DNA of 64,000 nt, from contig NZ_DLFW01000020.1 of NCBI RefSeq assembly GCF_002482385.1, positions 1 through 64,000 on the forward strand, in the 5' to 3' direction. The stretch comes from Dysgonomonas sp. UBA7710 (GTDB taxonomy: Bacteria; Bacteroidota; Bacteroidia; Bacteroidales; Dysgonomonadaceae). Positions 19,801 through 27,396 of the stretch are shown here, in pieces. Numbering within the stretch: the first letter of the stretch is position 1; each line of letters begins with the position of its first letter. The notes beneath the pieces were generated by a model, which was given only the letters and a program-made list of their open reading frames with translations, ran no database searches and was not told the DNA's origin. The position numbers were made by a program, and so were the translations under genes.

Positions 19801-20233
19801 CGTCTACTACAACGCCTTTTACTGTAAACGGTGTTTGCCTTGGGCTCATTGTATTGGCTGTAGATGTAGTTGATTTTTTATAGATAATAACCTGCCGTCC
19901 GCTGATAGCGTAACTATTGGCTGAATTGGCAAAGAGCACATCCAGGATTTGGGAGATAGTTTTATCTTCAAATTTCTGATTGATCTTAGAAGATTCTTTT
20001 ACAACGTTGTCTTCATAAAAGAACAAATATCCACTCTGCTTTTCGAGTTTGTTCAGAGCTGATTCTAACGATTGGTTTTTAAATTCGATTGTAATTTTCG
20101 AAACGGTCTGACTTTCATTTGCGTCTATAGAAAGTGTACTGAAAAATAGACAGCAAAATAGAAATAAAGTCTTAATGACCATCTTCCTGAAAAGAAAGGA
20201 AGGTCTAAAGTTTTTTTTCCTAAAATAATTCAT
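16880..20233 (-). CDS. SusC/RagA TonB-dependent transporter with STN signalling domain
   Basis: A 1117-residue outer-membrane beta-barrel that imports ligand using TonB energy. After the signal segment come an STN domain (about 45-120, including SALNKLEKQSGY), a carboxypeptidase-regulatory-like domain (about 135-215), a plug (starting near the VVTGMFERTAESF segment) and the barrel. The STN domain is the part that signals to a FecR-type anti-sigma factor, and the FecR and ECF sigma genes lie immediately upstream. This receptor therefore probably senses its ligand and switches on its own operon. The 156-base gap to fecR contains a strong hairpin. The N-terminal Arg-Lys-rich extension before the hydrophobic stretch is slightly long, and the internal Met at residue 18 is an alternative start. 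Confidence 0.93.
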   Translation of the reverse strand: MNYFRKKNFRPSFLFRKMVIKTLFLFCCLFFSTLSIDANESQTVSKITIEFKNQSLESALNKLEKQSGYLFFYEDNVVKESSKINQKFEDKTISQILDVLFANSANSYAISGRQVIIYKKSTTSTANTMSPRQTPFTVKGVVVDESSELLIGATIHVEGSNIGTVTDDNGAFTVLTNDIGAQLIVSYMGYKPKIVKIRDAGLIRLEPNTLELKDMVVTGMFERTAESFTGSVTTLSNKDLARVGNQNVLQSLKLLDPSVHIPDNLTMGSDPNSMPTISMRGTSSLPLTETNSFRSKYQNQPNQPLFILDGFETSVENIVDLDMNRVESMTILRDASAKAMYGSKAANGVIVIETKRVEGNQQLVTYNGSISLEVPDLNSYNLTNSLEKLDVELAEGLYTSSDDATQAQLTQLYNSRKKLAMEGFDTYWLSKPLRTGVGQKHNISLELGDSRSLRAYLDMTYNQVDGVMKDSYRRNISGSANISYRKNSLLFRNIFTILSNKGQASPYGDFSAYTVLNPYWRATDENGQILRWASIDGQTKVANPLYDGTIGTSLVSTYLEFINNFETEWRVNPDLKATLRIGISNKRNDADSFYPALHSKFANYLGDNLVRRGSYTMENGKNSSVSGDFALHFNKSFDKHSVFAVGRAEIASRQYEGYEYSAEGFSNNQTADITFARQFALGTTPNGISGINREASFLISASYDYDTRYTTDVTVRQSASSLYGADKRWANSWSFGLGWNLHNEGFFKGVDPVKFMKLRGSVGTTGNQKFNTNESIATYKYNTNVVYGGITGSYLSNMANPYLQWEQKKDYDMGLDLKIYGLNLTFDYYVGDTKNLLTDVTTPTSTGFSTVKGNLGAVRNTGIEAKVNYTVWQNNKGFLNIYGTLSHNKNKVVNLSESLKDYNTTVKEQTKTSRPLTLYEDGYSMNTLWVVPSAGIDPATGREIFIKKDGTYTYTHSNDDLVAIGDQDPKFRGTLGFTAEYSGIGVNATLSYWTGGKMYNYTLVQRVDEADISYNVDQRVFLGRWQTPGQVTQFKKFQADQITYPTSRFVQDRKELSISSLSVYYEVPSSFYEKLKMKRLRLTFYMNDVATFSSIKIERGLSYPFARNMSLQLTGTF

Positions 20234-20284
20234 AAATTTGTATGATTTCTAATTTGTTATACAATTATTGTATAATTAAGATTT

Positions 20285-20313
20285 GGCGGGTAATATTGGG
20301 AGTATTACTCGCC
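20285..20313. terminator. Hairpin between fecR and the STN-SusC gene
   Basis: An 11-bp stem with one G-T wobble (20285-20295 with 20303-20313, 7-base loop) lies between the two genes. The T run (20314-20318) follows it on the plus strand, whereas the genes are on the minus strand. It may act as an incomplete block between the regulatory genes and the susC operon, or as a transcript-end structure. Confidence 0.45.
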
Positions 20314-20389
20314 TTTTTCTCTAAATGCCTCTTTGTTACGTTAGGTTTTCTTTCTGTTTCTTACTTAATTCTATTTTGGGGGTTATATT

Positions 20390-21580
20390 TTATTTAAACT
20401 GATATTCGTTGTCTACATATATACACGTTAGCGATGTCGTTAACGAGATATCATAAAGAACCGCATTGATATCGTCCTTAAGATCAAGACTTCCCGAACA
20501 AATTTTATCTTGAGATAGTGAATCGCAACGGATGGTAACACCATAGTATTTTGCAACACGAGACAAAATGTTTTTTAAAAATTCTTTTTTGAATCGGTAG
20601 ATACCTTCCGTCCAAGATATATGGTTTTCAGGGTTGACTGTCGTAATTGTAGATTCATCTCTGTCAATATAATATTGTTGATTCGGTTTTAGTATAACAT
20701 CTGAAACATTCGGTTGATGAGATATAACTTTCACAGAACCCTCTACCAAAACAATTGATTTGCTAGTTTCACTTTCGTATGCACTTATATCAAAGGTTGT
20801 CCCCAGTACTTGTAATGAGAGGTTATTAGTTCTAACTATAAACGGTTTATCTTCATCGTGTGCTATTTTTGCATAGATTTCACCATCTACATATATTTCT
20901 CTCTTGTTACCGATGAACTTATCGGGATAAATAACTCGGGTACCGGCATTGACTATAATTGAGCTTCCGTCTATTAAGTCTATTTTGGATCGTTTTCCGC
21001 GAGGTACAATCAATTGCAGATAGTTTACTTTGTACAAATCATATTCCACAATAAGGTCATTATTTACATGAACTCCTCCTTGGGTGTTTTTTATGTGCAC
21101 ACTATCTGATACTATCTTTATTTCGTTACTATCATTTACAATAAGCTCAACTTCGTTGCCCGAAGGTGATATCCTTGACGCTTTACTAAAATTATAGTCG
21201 CTTGCCAATATTTCAGTATTATTCTGAAGCGGGATTTGTTTGTCAACGAATAAAAATAGGCCAATGAAACATGCAACGGCTGCAGCCGAATAGGCTATAT
21301 ATAGTTTTACCTTCTTCTTCTGGGAGTTAATAGTATTTGTGGTATTTATTCTATTCCACAAAGCATTGACTTCATTGTCTATATCCTTAGGACTGCTGCT
21401 ATAAGATGGATTTATTAATGCATTCTTAGCCTTATTAAATTCATCTATGTCTACCAATCCATCTTCAATTAACTTATTCCAAAAAAGATCTGTTTTATCA
21501 GTTGGGTTTAGTGTCGAAGCGATAAAGAAATCGTCCTTCAGAAAATCCGAGATATTATTGTACTGATATTTTTTTGTCAT
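20390..21580 (-). CDS. FecR family anti-sigma factor (with DUF4974-type C-terminus)
   Basis: An inner-membrane anti-sigma factor that holds the ECF sigma factor until the STN domain of a ligand-loaded TonB receptor contacts its periplasmic part. The 396-residue protein has an N-terminal cytoplasmic region of about 90 residues that would bind sigma. A single membrane helix follows at about 93-112. The periplasmic FecR domain includes LIVPRGKRSKIDLIDGS and AGTRVIYP, and the C-terminal domain resembles DUF4974, with SWTEGIYRFKKE. It sits between the sigma gene and the STN-SusC gene, the usual order. It probably controls the whole downstream minus-strand block. Confidence 0.92.
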   Translation of the reverse strand: MTKKYQYNNISDFLKDDFFIASTLNPTDKTDLFWNKLIEDGLVDIDEFNKAKNALINPSYSSSPKDIDNEVNALWNRINTTNTINSQKKKVKLYIAYSAAAVACFIGLFLFVDKQIPLQNNTEILASDYNFSKASRISPSGNEVELIVNDSNEIKIVSDSVHIKNTQGGVHVNNDLIVEYDLYKVNYLQLIVPRGKRSKIDLIDGSSIIVNAGTRVIYPDKFIGNKREIYVDGEIYAKIAHDEDKPFIVRTNNLSLQVLGTTFDISAYESETSKSIVLVEGSVKVISHQPNVSDVILKPNQQYYIDRDESTITTVNPENHISWTEGIYRFKKEFLKNILSRVAKYYGVTIRCDSLSQDKICSGSLDLKDDINAVLYDISLTTSLTCIYVDNEYQFK

Positions 21581-21731
21581 TAGTAATAATTACGATTGTT
21601 ACCCCTTTTTCTTAATAGGACAAAAAAAACGTCAAAAAGTACTCATTATTTTTTGTTTTTTTCAAGAAAATACTTTCAGGGGCATTATAAAAGACAGGAA
21701 TATGTCTTTTTTATAAAAAAGTAGAATATTG

Positions 21732-22280
21732 TTAATCAGCCGAAAACTCGGACTTTATTTTTTTTATTGCACTTTGTACAATGTTTTTCACTGATTGTAT
21801 ATTAATGTTCATTAGCTTACTTATTTGGCTATAGCATAAATCATCTTCGAATTTATAGCGAATAGCCTCCTTTTGACGTAATGACAAAATAGAATAATAT
21901 TTAAGTATTAATTCTTTTCTATATAGAGATGATTCTTGCTTAATATACTCTTCTTCGGTATCAGGTCCCTTTTTTATGGATGAGTCCATATTTTCGATAG
22001 GCTCAAAAGCTATTGTGCGTGAATAGTTTAGTTGGTTTATTAAATCGTTTTTAAGAGCAATGAAGAGGTACAACTTTATATTGTGTATATGAGATAGTTT
22101 TGACCGATTATTGTAAAGTTTGACGAAAATATCATGAATAGAGTCTTCTATCAACTCCTTGTTAGTAGTAAAATGTAAAGCGTATATATACATCTGCTTT
22201 GCGTATAGCTCATAAATTTTTGCATAGGCATATGTATCGCCATTCAAAAAATCCATCCAAACAGAATTATCTTTATTCAT
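21732..22280 (-). CDS. ECF RNA polymerase sigma factor
   Basis: An extracytoplasmic-function sigma factor of 182 residues. Region 2 is visible around DSIHDIFVKLYNNRSKL (about 47-63), and region 4 as the C-terminal helix-turn-helix, with LSLRQKEAIRYKF (about 133-145) and the ISKLMNINIQSVKNI recognition helix. It is the first gene of the sigma/FecR/STN-SusC signalling cassette and should direct transcription of the downstream susCD genes. A -7 element lies about 35 bases upstream. The gap to fecR is 151 bases, longer than usual, so separate control of fecR is possible. Confidence 0.93.
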   Translation of the reverse strand: MNKDNSVWMDFLNGDTYAYAKIYELYAKQMYIYALHFTTNKELIEDSIHDIFVKLYNNRSKLSHIHNIKLYLFIALKNDLINQLNYSRTIAFEPIENMDSSIKKGPDTEEEYIKQESSLYRKELILKYYSILSLRQKEAIRYKFEDDLCYSQISKLMNINIQSVKNIVQSAIKKIKSEFSAD

Positions 22281-22315
22281 AGGTGAATATTTACGCAGTT
22301 ATACAATTCTTTATG

Positions 22316-22323
22316 CAAACTTA
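22316..22323 (-). promoter_or_regulatory. -7 element of the ECF sigma gene promoter
   Basis: The minus strand reads TAAGTTTG, an exact match to the Bacteroidetes TAnnTTTG element, 36 bases before the sigma start codon. No well-spaced TTTG -33 element is visible. Confidence 0.45.
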
Positions 22324-22999
22324 TAAAAATTGTTGGAATTACATCCATTTTACAAAGCTATGCAGGTTAGAAGCAATAAGCAACAAAAAGAAACTATTTA
22401 ACTGTGTAATCTATCTTAATTAACAAATTTAATATACAAAAGCAGAAATATGTACAATTTGATTATTTGCTTTTAATTTAAGTGTTATTTCTTCTTCACG
22501 ACTTTTAGAAGAAAAATAAAAAAACTAAAAATATCACAATATTCTGATATTCAATATTTTATTTAATACCTGTAGTTTTTTGCTTCTCTCAGAAACAAAA
22601 GCTTGTAAAAAACACATATCAACCTCTTATAAAACATGGCAGAAACCAAAATACTGCCACAAATTTGAAAACCAGAATATGATAACAAATGAGGGATAAC
22701 ATTTCAGAAGATTTCCGGATCACTTGATGCAACTGACTTTCAGTAATGGAAGTCAGTCTTTTTATTTTATCTCTGTAGCCTTCATTAATCATTGAGGATT
22801 GTATCTACAATCTTGTTGGTACAGCTTCAAATACTATAGAATATAGAAGCCCTTTATTCTTCTCTCAATTAATTTTTAAACAGACTCTAAGAAAAAATAT
22901 AAAAAATAGATGTTAATATAAATGAAACCTCTATCTTCGTTCTATTCTTTAGCTTAAAATGCATCCAGCATTATATATCTAAATTAACGCCATTAGCCG
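22324..22999. other. Long gene-free, very AT-rich region
   Basis: No plausible coding sequence is present on either strand between the sigma gene and the kinase remnant. The stretch contains a TGGCAG/CTGCCA inverted repeat around 22637-22660 and a clear plus-strand terminator at 22732-22764. A weak promoter-like TATCTTCG lies at 22932-22939. It may be the remains of deleted genes or hold a small RNA. Confidence 0.4.
22732..22764 (+). terminator. Orphan plus-strand terminator
   Basis: A perfect 8-bp stem, ACTGACTT (22732-22739) with AAGTCAGT (22750-22757), is followed by CTTTTT. No protein gene lies upstream on this strand within the preceding 450 bases, so it may end an unannotated RNA or be a relic of a lost gene. 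Confidence 0.6.
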
Positions 23000-23233
23000 A
23001 TGACTGTAGGGAAATACTTTGCTTTCGACGGGGCTGTAAAGGAAATACACCCCTTAGGTGCAGGACTTATCAATGATACTTTTTTTGTAAAGATTGTAGG
23101 AAATAGCCCGAAGTATATACTGCAAAAGAAAAACAAGAATATCTTCAAGGACGTTTCAGCTATGATGGATAACATCCGTAAGGTAACCAGTCATCTGAAA
23201 GAAAGAAATTGGATAATAAACCTTCAAATATAA
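23000..23233 (+). pseudogene. N-terminal remnant of a phosphotransferase-family sugar kinase
   Basis: A 77-codon frame that matches the start of the choline-kinase/aminoglycoside-phosphotransferase family proteins common in Bacteroides, including N-acetylhexosamine kinase relatives. The beginning is recognisable: IHPLGAGLINDTFFVK is the nucleotide-binding beta hairpin, and YILQKKNKNIFKDV follows. The normal protein is about 350 residues with a catalytic HGD motif in the C-terminal lobe. Here the frame ends after residue 77, with the unrelated-looking tail NWIINLQI, and the GH97 gene starts 6 bases later. All catalytic residues are lost, so it cannot phosphorylate sugars. It is most simply a deletion product that removed the 3-prime part of the kinase gene. 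Confidence 0.75.
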
Positions 23234-23239
23234 CTAATA

Positions 23240-25246
23240 ATGAGAAAAAACAATTCGGTAATCCTGTCTTTATTCTGTCTTTTATTCTGTTATACAATGA
23301 CAGTTTCTGCTCAGAAACAATTCACTCTGAAATCTCCTAACGGCAAGCTGGAAACCAGTATCAGCGTAGGTAAAACAGTCGAATATTCCGTATCTCACGA
23401 AGGAGACATAATGCTTTCCAGATCGCCTGTTTCCATCACCTTGGCTGATGGCAGTGCCTTTGGTATTAATGCCAGGCTGTCCGGCTCATCCGAAAAAGCT
23501 GTAAACCAAACCATTGACGCCTCTGTTTATAAACGGAATAAGATCGCGGATAACTACAATGAACTCACCCTAAAGTTCAAAGGTGATTACAATATCATAT
23601 TCCGGGCCTACAACGATGGTATTGCTTATCGCTTTGTCTCTACTTCAAAGAAGCCGTTTATTATAGAGAATGAACAAGCTGAGTTTAACTTCCCTGCCGA
23701 TCAGAAAGTATTTGTTGCCTATGCCAACAAACCGGAAACCACGCCTCTTGAGGGCCAGTTCTCCAACTCGTTCGAGCAGCCATATCACAATATAGCTCTA
23801 TCTGCATGGAACAAAAAGCGCCTTGGTATTTCACCGTTGGTAGTTGAAGGAGCGAAAGGAAAAAAGGTTTGTATCACAGAAGCTGACCTGATGGATTATC
23901 CGGGAATGTTCCTATATCCGGCTGAAACGGCAAACGGCCTGAAGGGTGTATTTGCCCCTTACCCCAAAGATACCCGTCAGGGAGGGCATAACGAACTCCA
24001 GATATTGGTCGATTCCCGTGAATCATTTATAGCAAAATCCGATGGCCTGACAAACTTCCCATGGAGAGTGATTATTGTTGCCGAAAAAGATTCGGAACTC
24101 GCCGACAGTGATATGGTGTACAAACTAGCAACTCCGTCTCAAGGGGATTATTCTTGGGTAAAACCCGGAAAAGTAGCCTGGGACTGGTGGAACGACTGGA
24201 ACCTGTATGGTGTTGACTTCCGTGCAGGTATAAACAATGAGACATACAAATACTATATTGATTTTGCATCTAAATATGGTATTGAATATGTAATCCTCGA
24301 TGAAGGATGGGCTGTCAACAAAAAAGCCGATCTGTTTCAGGTAATACCTGAGATCAACCTTCCGGAACTGGTCAGTTATGCCAAAGCAAAGAATGTAGAC
24401 CTTATCCTCTGGGCCGGATATCATGCTTTCGACAGAGACTTGGAAAAGGTTTGCAAGCACTATAGCGAGATGGGCATCAAAGGATTTAAAGTCGATTTTA
24501 TGGATAGGGATGACCAGATCATGGTAGACTTTCACCGCAGGGCAGCCGAAATGGGGGCTAAATACAAAGTACTTATAGATTTCCACGGTACATATAAGCC
24601 GACCGGATTGCAACGTACCTATCCGAATGTTATCAACTTTGAAGGAGTAAATGGGCTGGAGCAGTTGAAATGGTCCGGTCCCGAACTCGATCAGGTCACC
24701 TATGATGTTACTATCCCATTCATCCGTCAGGTAGCAGGTCCGATGGACTATACGCAAGGCGCGATGCGTAACGCGACAAAAGGCAATTACAGAAACGTAT
24801 ATAATGAAGCCATGAGCCAGGGCACACGCTGTCGTCAACTGGCCGGATACATCATATTCGAATCGCCTCTGAACATGCTATGTGATAGTCCGTCCAACTA
24901 CATGTCGGAGCAGGAATGTACAGAGTTTATCGCTGCTGTACCCACCGTGTGGGATAATACCATCTCATTGGATGGGGAAATCGGAAAGTATGTATCTGTC
25001 GCCCGCCAAAAAGATAACACCTGGTATGTAGGTGCTATGACAAACTGGGATGCCCGCAATATGCAATTAGACCTGTCCTTCTTAGGAGAAGGCAACTTCA
25101 AAGGTGAAGTGTTCAAAGACGGGATAAATGCCGACCGTGCCGCCCGTGACTACAAGAAAGAAACAATAGATATTCCGGCGAATAAGCAGCTGCAGGTATC
25201 TATGGCTCCGGGTGGAGGTTATATAATCAAAATAACAAGAAAGTAA
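23240..25246 (+). CDS. Glycoside hydrolase family 97 (alpha-galactosidase or alpha-glucosidase)
   Basis: A secreted exo-acting alpha-glycosidase of 668 residues with a signal peptide ending near VSAQ (residues 22-25). It has the GH97 plan: an N-terminal beta-sandwich (about 26-290), a TIM barrel (about 300-580) and a C-terminal beta domain. Barrel motifs are clear: WDWWNDW (314-320), YVILDEGWA (350-358), GFKVDFMDRDDQ (415-426) and NFEGVNGLEQ (467-476). An aspartate in the KVDF motif (Asp419) and Glu468 in NFEG are where retaining GH97 alpha-galactosidases carry nucleophile and acid/base, whereas inverting SusB-type enzymes use glutamates instead. A retaining alpha-galactosidase is therefore favoured, by recalled family knowledge and not by alignment. 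It follows the kinase remnant by 6 bases and ends at a terminator, so it is now a single-gene unit. Confidence 0.9.
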   Translation: MRKNNSVILSLFCLLFCYTMTVSAQKQFTLKSPNGKLETSISVGKTVEYSVSHEGDIMLSRSPVSITLADGSAFGINARLSGSSEKAVNQTIDASVYKRNKIADNYNELTLKFKGDYNIIFRAYNDGIAYRFVSTSKKPFIIENEQAEFNFPADQKVFVAYANKPETTPLEGQFSNSFEQPYHNIALSAWNKKRLGISPLVVEGAKGKKVCITEADLMDYPGMFLYPAETANGLKGVFAPYPKDTRQGGHNELQILVDSRESFIAKSDGLTNFPWRVIIVAEKDSELADSDMVYKLATPSQGDYSWVKPGKVAWDWWNDWNLYGVDFRAGINNETYKYYIDFASKYGIEYVILDEGWAVNKKADLFQVIPEINLPELVSYAKAKNVDLILWAGYHAFDRDLEKVCKHYSEMGIKGFKVDFMDRDDQIMVDFHRRAAEMGAKYKVLIDFHGTYKPTGLQRTYPNVINFEGVNGLEQLKWSGPELDQVTYDVTIPFIRQVAGPMDYTQGAMRNATKGNYRNVYNEAMSQGTRCRQLAGYIIFESPLNMLCDSPSNYMSEQECTEFIAAVPTVWDNTISLDGEIGKYVSVARQKDNTWYVGAMTNWDARNMQLDLSFLGEGNFKGEVFKDGINADRAARDYKKETIDIPANKQLQVSMAPGGGYIIKITRK

Positions 25247-25269
25247 AGTACACAAATATAGTCTGTTTG

Positions 25270-25305
25270 CAGGGGTGGTCATAATACGACGCCCCTGTTT
25301 CCTTT
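25270..25305 (+). terminator. Terminator of the GH97 gene
   Basis: CAGGGG (25270-25275) pairs with CCCCTG (25292-25297), with extra wobble pairing inside, and is followed by TTTCCTTT. It starts 24 bases after the GH97 stop codon. Confidence 0.65.
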
Positions 25306-25345
25306 AATGTTTGAGGGGGCGGAAAAGCCCATGCCTTCTTTATCT

Positions 25346-25660
25346 TAAAAAAAGGTAACAACCTTTTCAGTTAACAGTAAACAGTTAGCAGTTAACAACT
25401 CGTAATCCGTAACTCTTAAAAAAAGGTAACAAAGGTAACACTATTTACAGTCAACAGTTGGTAGTTGGCAATCAACAACTGGTAAGATGTAAAAACTTTG
25501 CGCCTTTGCGTCTCTGCGTGAAACAAAATAAGGCGCCAGCCAACTTGTAACTTGTAACTGTTAAAAAGTAACAAAGGTTACACTTTTTCTACTTATTACT
25601 TATTACCCTCATTGTAAGTCCCCCTCCGGGGATTAAGGGGGCCAATCAATACTTCAAAGA
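25346..25660. repeat. Cluster of dispersed intergenic repeats
   Basis: A gene-free stretch built of repeated words. The unit AAAAGGTAACAAAGGTAACA occurs whole or in part at 25346-25368, 25418-25448 and 25562-25592. Stretches made of TTAACAGT and CAGTTAACA lie around 25369-25400, with related CAACAGTTGG words near 25450-25480. A CTTTGCGCCTTTGCGTCTC stretch (25494-25524) and a CCCCCTCCGGGG..AAGGGGG inverted repeat (25620-25641) follow. Related copies of the first unit lie at 46745-46774 and 46817-46852. These look like non-coding dispersed repeats of the genome. No transposase is present. Confidence 0.7.
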
Positions 25661-25774
25661 ACTATAAGCTAACAGCTAAAGGCTATCGGCTCTGATTATA
25701 TAGATAAACTTCTTATGAAAACATCATCATTTATCCATTCGATTTTAATCTTATATTTGTATAAATATTAAACC

Positions 25775-26119
25775 ATGTCTAAACTGGATAAAGAAGATTT
25801 TACCGAAGCCGTCTATGAGATTGTCAGAATGATACCTTACGGGCGGGCAACCAGCTATGGAGCCATAGCCAAAGCCATCAGCTATCCCAATATGTCGAGG
25901 ATAGTAGGGCGTGTTATGGGGCAATGCGACTCCGCTAAAAGCGGTATTCCTGCCCATCGTGTAGTCAATAGCAGCGGGGTATTATCGGCCAAAGAAGCTT
26001 TCGGCAATTCGGGTGAAATGCAGAAACTGCTCGAAGCCGAAGGAATCACTGTTGTCAATGACAGGATAAAGAACTGGAAAGCTGTATTCTGGAACCCGAT
26101 GAAAGAGATAAACCTTTAA
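25775..26119 (+). CDS. Alkyltransferase-like protein (Ada/MGMT fold without the acceptor cysteine)
   Basis: A 114-residue protein of the O6-alkylguanine-DNA alkyltransferase C-terminal fold. In active enzymes the motif is PCHR; here it reads PAHR (residues 59-62), with alanine at position 60. The DNA-binding helix (MSRIVGRVMG, 40-49) with its arginine finger is kept. Such proteins bind alkylated guanine and hand the lesion to nucleotide excision repair without removing the alkyl group themselves. The only other cysteine (Cys51) is not in the active-site position. The start ATG gives the usual family length. The gene runs convergently into fucP, with a 4-base overlap of the two ends, and seems unrelated to the sugar genes around it. 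Confidence 0.88.
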   Translation: MSKLDKEDFTEAVYEIVRMIPYGRATSYGAIAKAISYPNMSRIVGRVMGQCDSAKSGIPAHRVVNSSGVLSAKEAFGNSGEMQKLLEAEGITVVNDRIKNWKAVFWNPMKEINL

Positions 26120-27357
26120 TTCTTTAACTTACTTACCCCGAAAGCTAATATCACGGCAAAACAGACCAGCGGAATTACAAATCCGGCAGCCATAGAATAC
26201 AAATCGGCTATACGCCCCATCAACATGGGAATAACAGCCCCTCCGGCCACGGCCATAACGATAAGGGAGGAGCCTTTTTCCGTATTTTCTTTCAATCCGC
26301 TTATGCCTATCGCAAAGATTGTAGGATACATGATAGACATAAAGAAATACGACGCAAAAAGACAAACTACCGATATCATACCCAATCCCATAACCACAAC
26401 AACCATCAACAAAATATTCATCGAAGCATATATTGCCAGCAGCTTCCTGGGATTAAAGAACTTCATCATATAACTTCCCGATATACGGCCGATCATAAAC
26501 ATACCCATTCCACCGAATGCAAGTATCTGGGAAGCCTCCAGATGGGATATGTCGGGGCGCACCTCAATTACATAATTGATAAAGAAACTGCCTATGCCTG
26601 TCTGACCGGCCACATAAAAGAACTGGGCAACGACAGCGAATATAAAAAGGGGATGTTTCAACAGGTCTTTATAACGGCTTTTAGTATTTGCAGATACAAC
26701 ACTTCCGGATAACTCCGTACCTTCTGCCGCTATTTGAGGCAAAGGGGTACGTATAAACAATACGGCAATAATCAATACAACCACGCCAATGCCGATATAA
26801 GGCGTAGCTAACGCGGAAAAAGGATCACCTTTATCCGAAAAGATAAGTAATCCTCCCACCAGAGGTCCTAATATCCAGCCCAGACCATTAAAGGATTGAG
26901 CCAGATTGATACGCCTTGCTCCCGATTTGGCCGGCCCTAAAACCGTTGTGTAAGGATTAGCTGCGGTTTCGAGGCAGGTCAGCCCACAGGCAATAACAAA
27001 CAGCGCTATGAGGAAAGGAAAGAATGTCTTGATTAACGTTGCCGGATAGAAAAGAAAAGCTCCGATGGCGAAAACTAATAATCCGAAAACAATTCCTTTC
27101 TTATACCCATATCTTTTAATTATCAGTCCGGCAGGAATACCCATCACAAAATAACCGCCATAGAGGGCAAACTGTACCAACGCCGAGCGCGCCTTGGAGA
27201 TTTGCAATATCTCCTGAAAATGCGCGTTTAACACATCCAATAAAGCATGTGCGAATCCCCAGAGAAAAAACAGGCTGGTGACAAGTATAAATGGGAACAG
27301 GTAGTTTTGCCCATCTTTTCCCCTGAACATAGAACTGTTCTTCATATTATTTTGCAT
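26116..27357 (-). CDS. fucP: L-fucose:H+ symporter (major facilitator superfamily)
   Basis: An inner-membrane proton-coupled sugar importer of 413 residues and about 12 hydrophobic segments. The N-terminal part (FPFILVTSLFFLWGFAHALLD) is typical of the FucP/GluP group, as is the acidic-residue segment near CGLTCLETAANPY in the fourth to fifth helices. Close relatives carry L-fucose, galactose or glucose. Assignment to L-fucose rests on the gene order, since it is the last gene of a fucI-mutarotase-fucA-fucK operon. It starts 39 bases after the kinase stop codon. Its 3-prime end overlaps the convergent alkyltransferase-like gene by 4 bases. Confidence 0.9.
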   Translation of the reverse strand: MQNNMKNSSMFRGKDGQNYLFPFILVTSLFFLWGFAHALLDVLNAHFQEILQISKARSALVQFALYGGYFVMGIPAGLIIKRYGYKKGIVFGLLVFAIGAFLFYPATLIKTFFPFLIALFVIACGLTCLETAANPYTTVLGPAKSGARRINLAQSFNGLGWILGPLVGGLLIFSDKGDPFSALATPYIGIGVVVLIIAVLFIRTPLPQIAAEGTELSGSVVSANTKSRYKDLLKHPLFIFAVVAQFFYVAGQTGIGSFFINYVIEVRPDISHLEASQILAFGGMGMFMIGRISGSYMMKFFNPRKLLAIYASMNILLMVVVVMGLGMISVVCLFASYFFMSIMYPTIFAIGISGLKENTEKGSSLIVMAVAGGAVIPMLMGRIADLYSMAAGFVIPLVCFAVILAFGVSKLKN

Positions 27358-27396
27358 GGTATGTATTGATATTAAAAAGGTTAAATTGATTCAAAT

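Noticed and set aside
24125..24838. A 237-codon open frame on the minus strand inside the GH97 gene
   Set aside because: It lies fully antisense to a well-supported enzyme gene, has no domain, and has no start context. Long antisense frames are expected in codon-biased genes.
25346..25660. CRISPR array
   Set aside because: The repeated words are unequal in length and spacing, overlap each other, and no cas gene is near.
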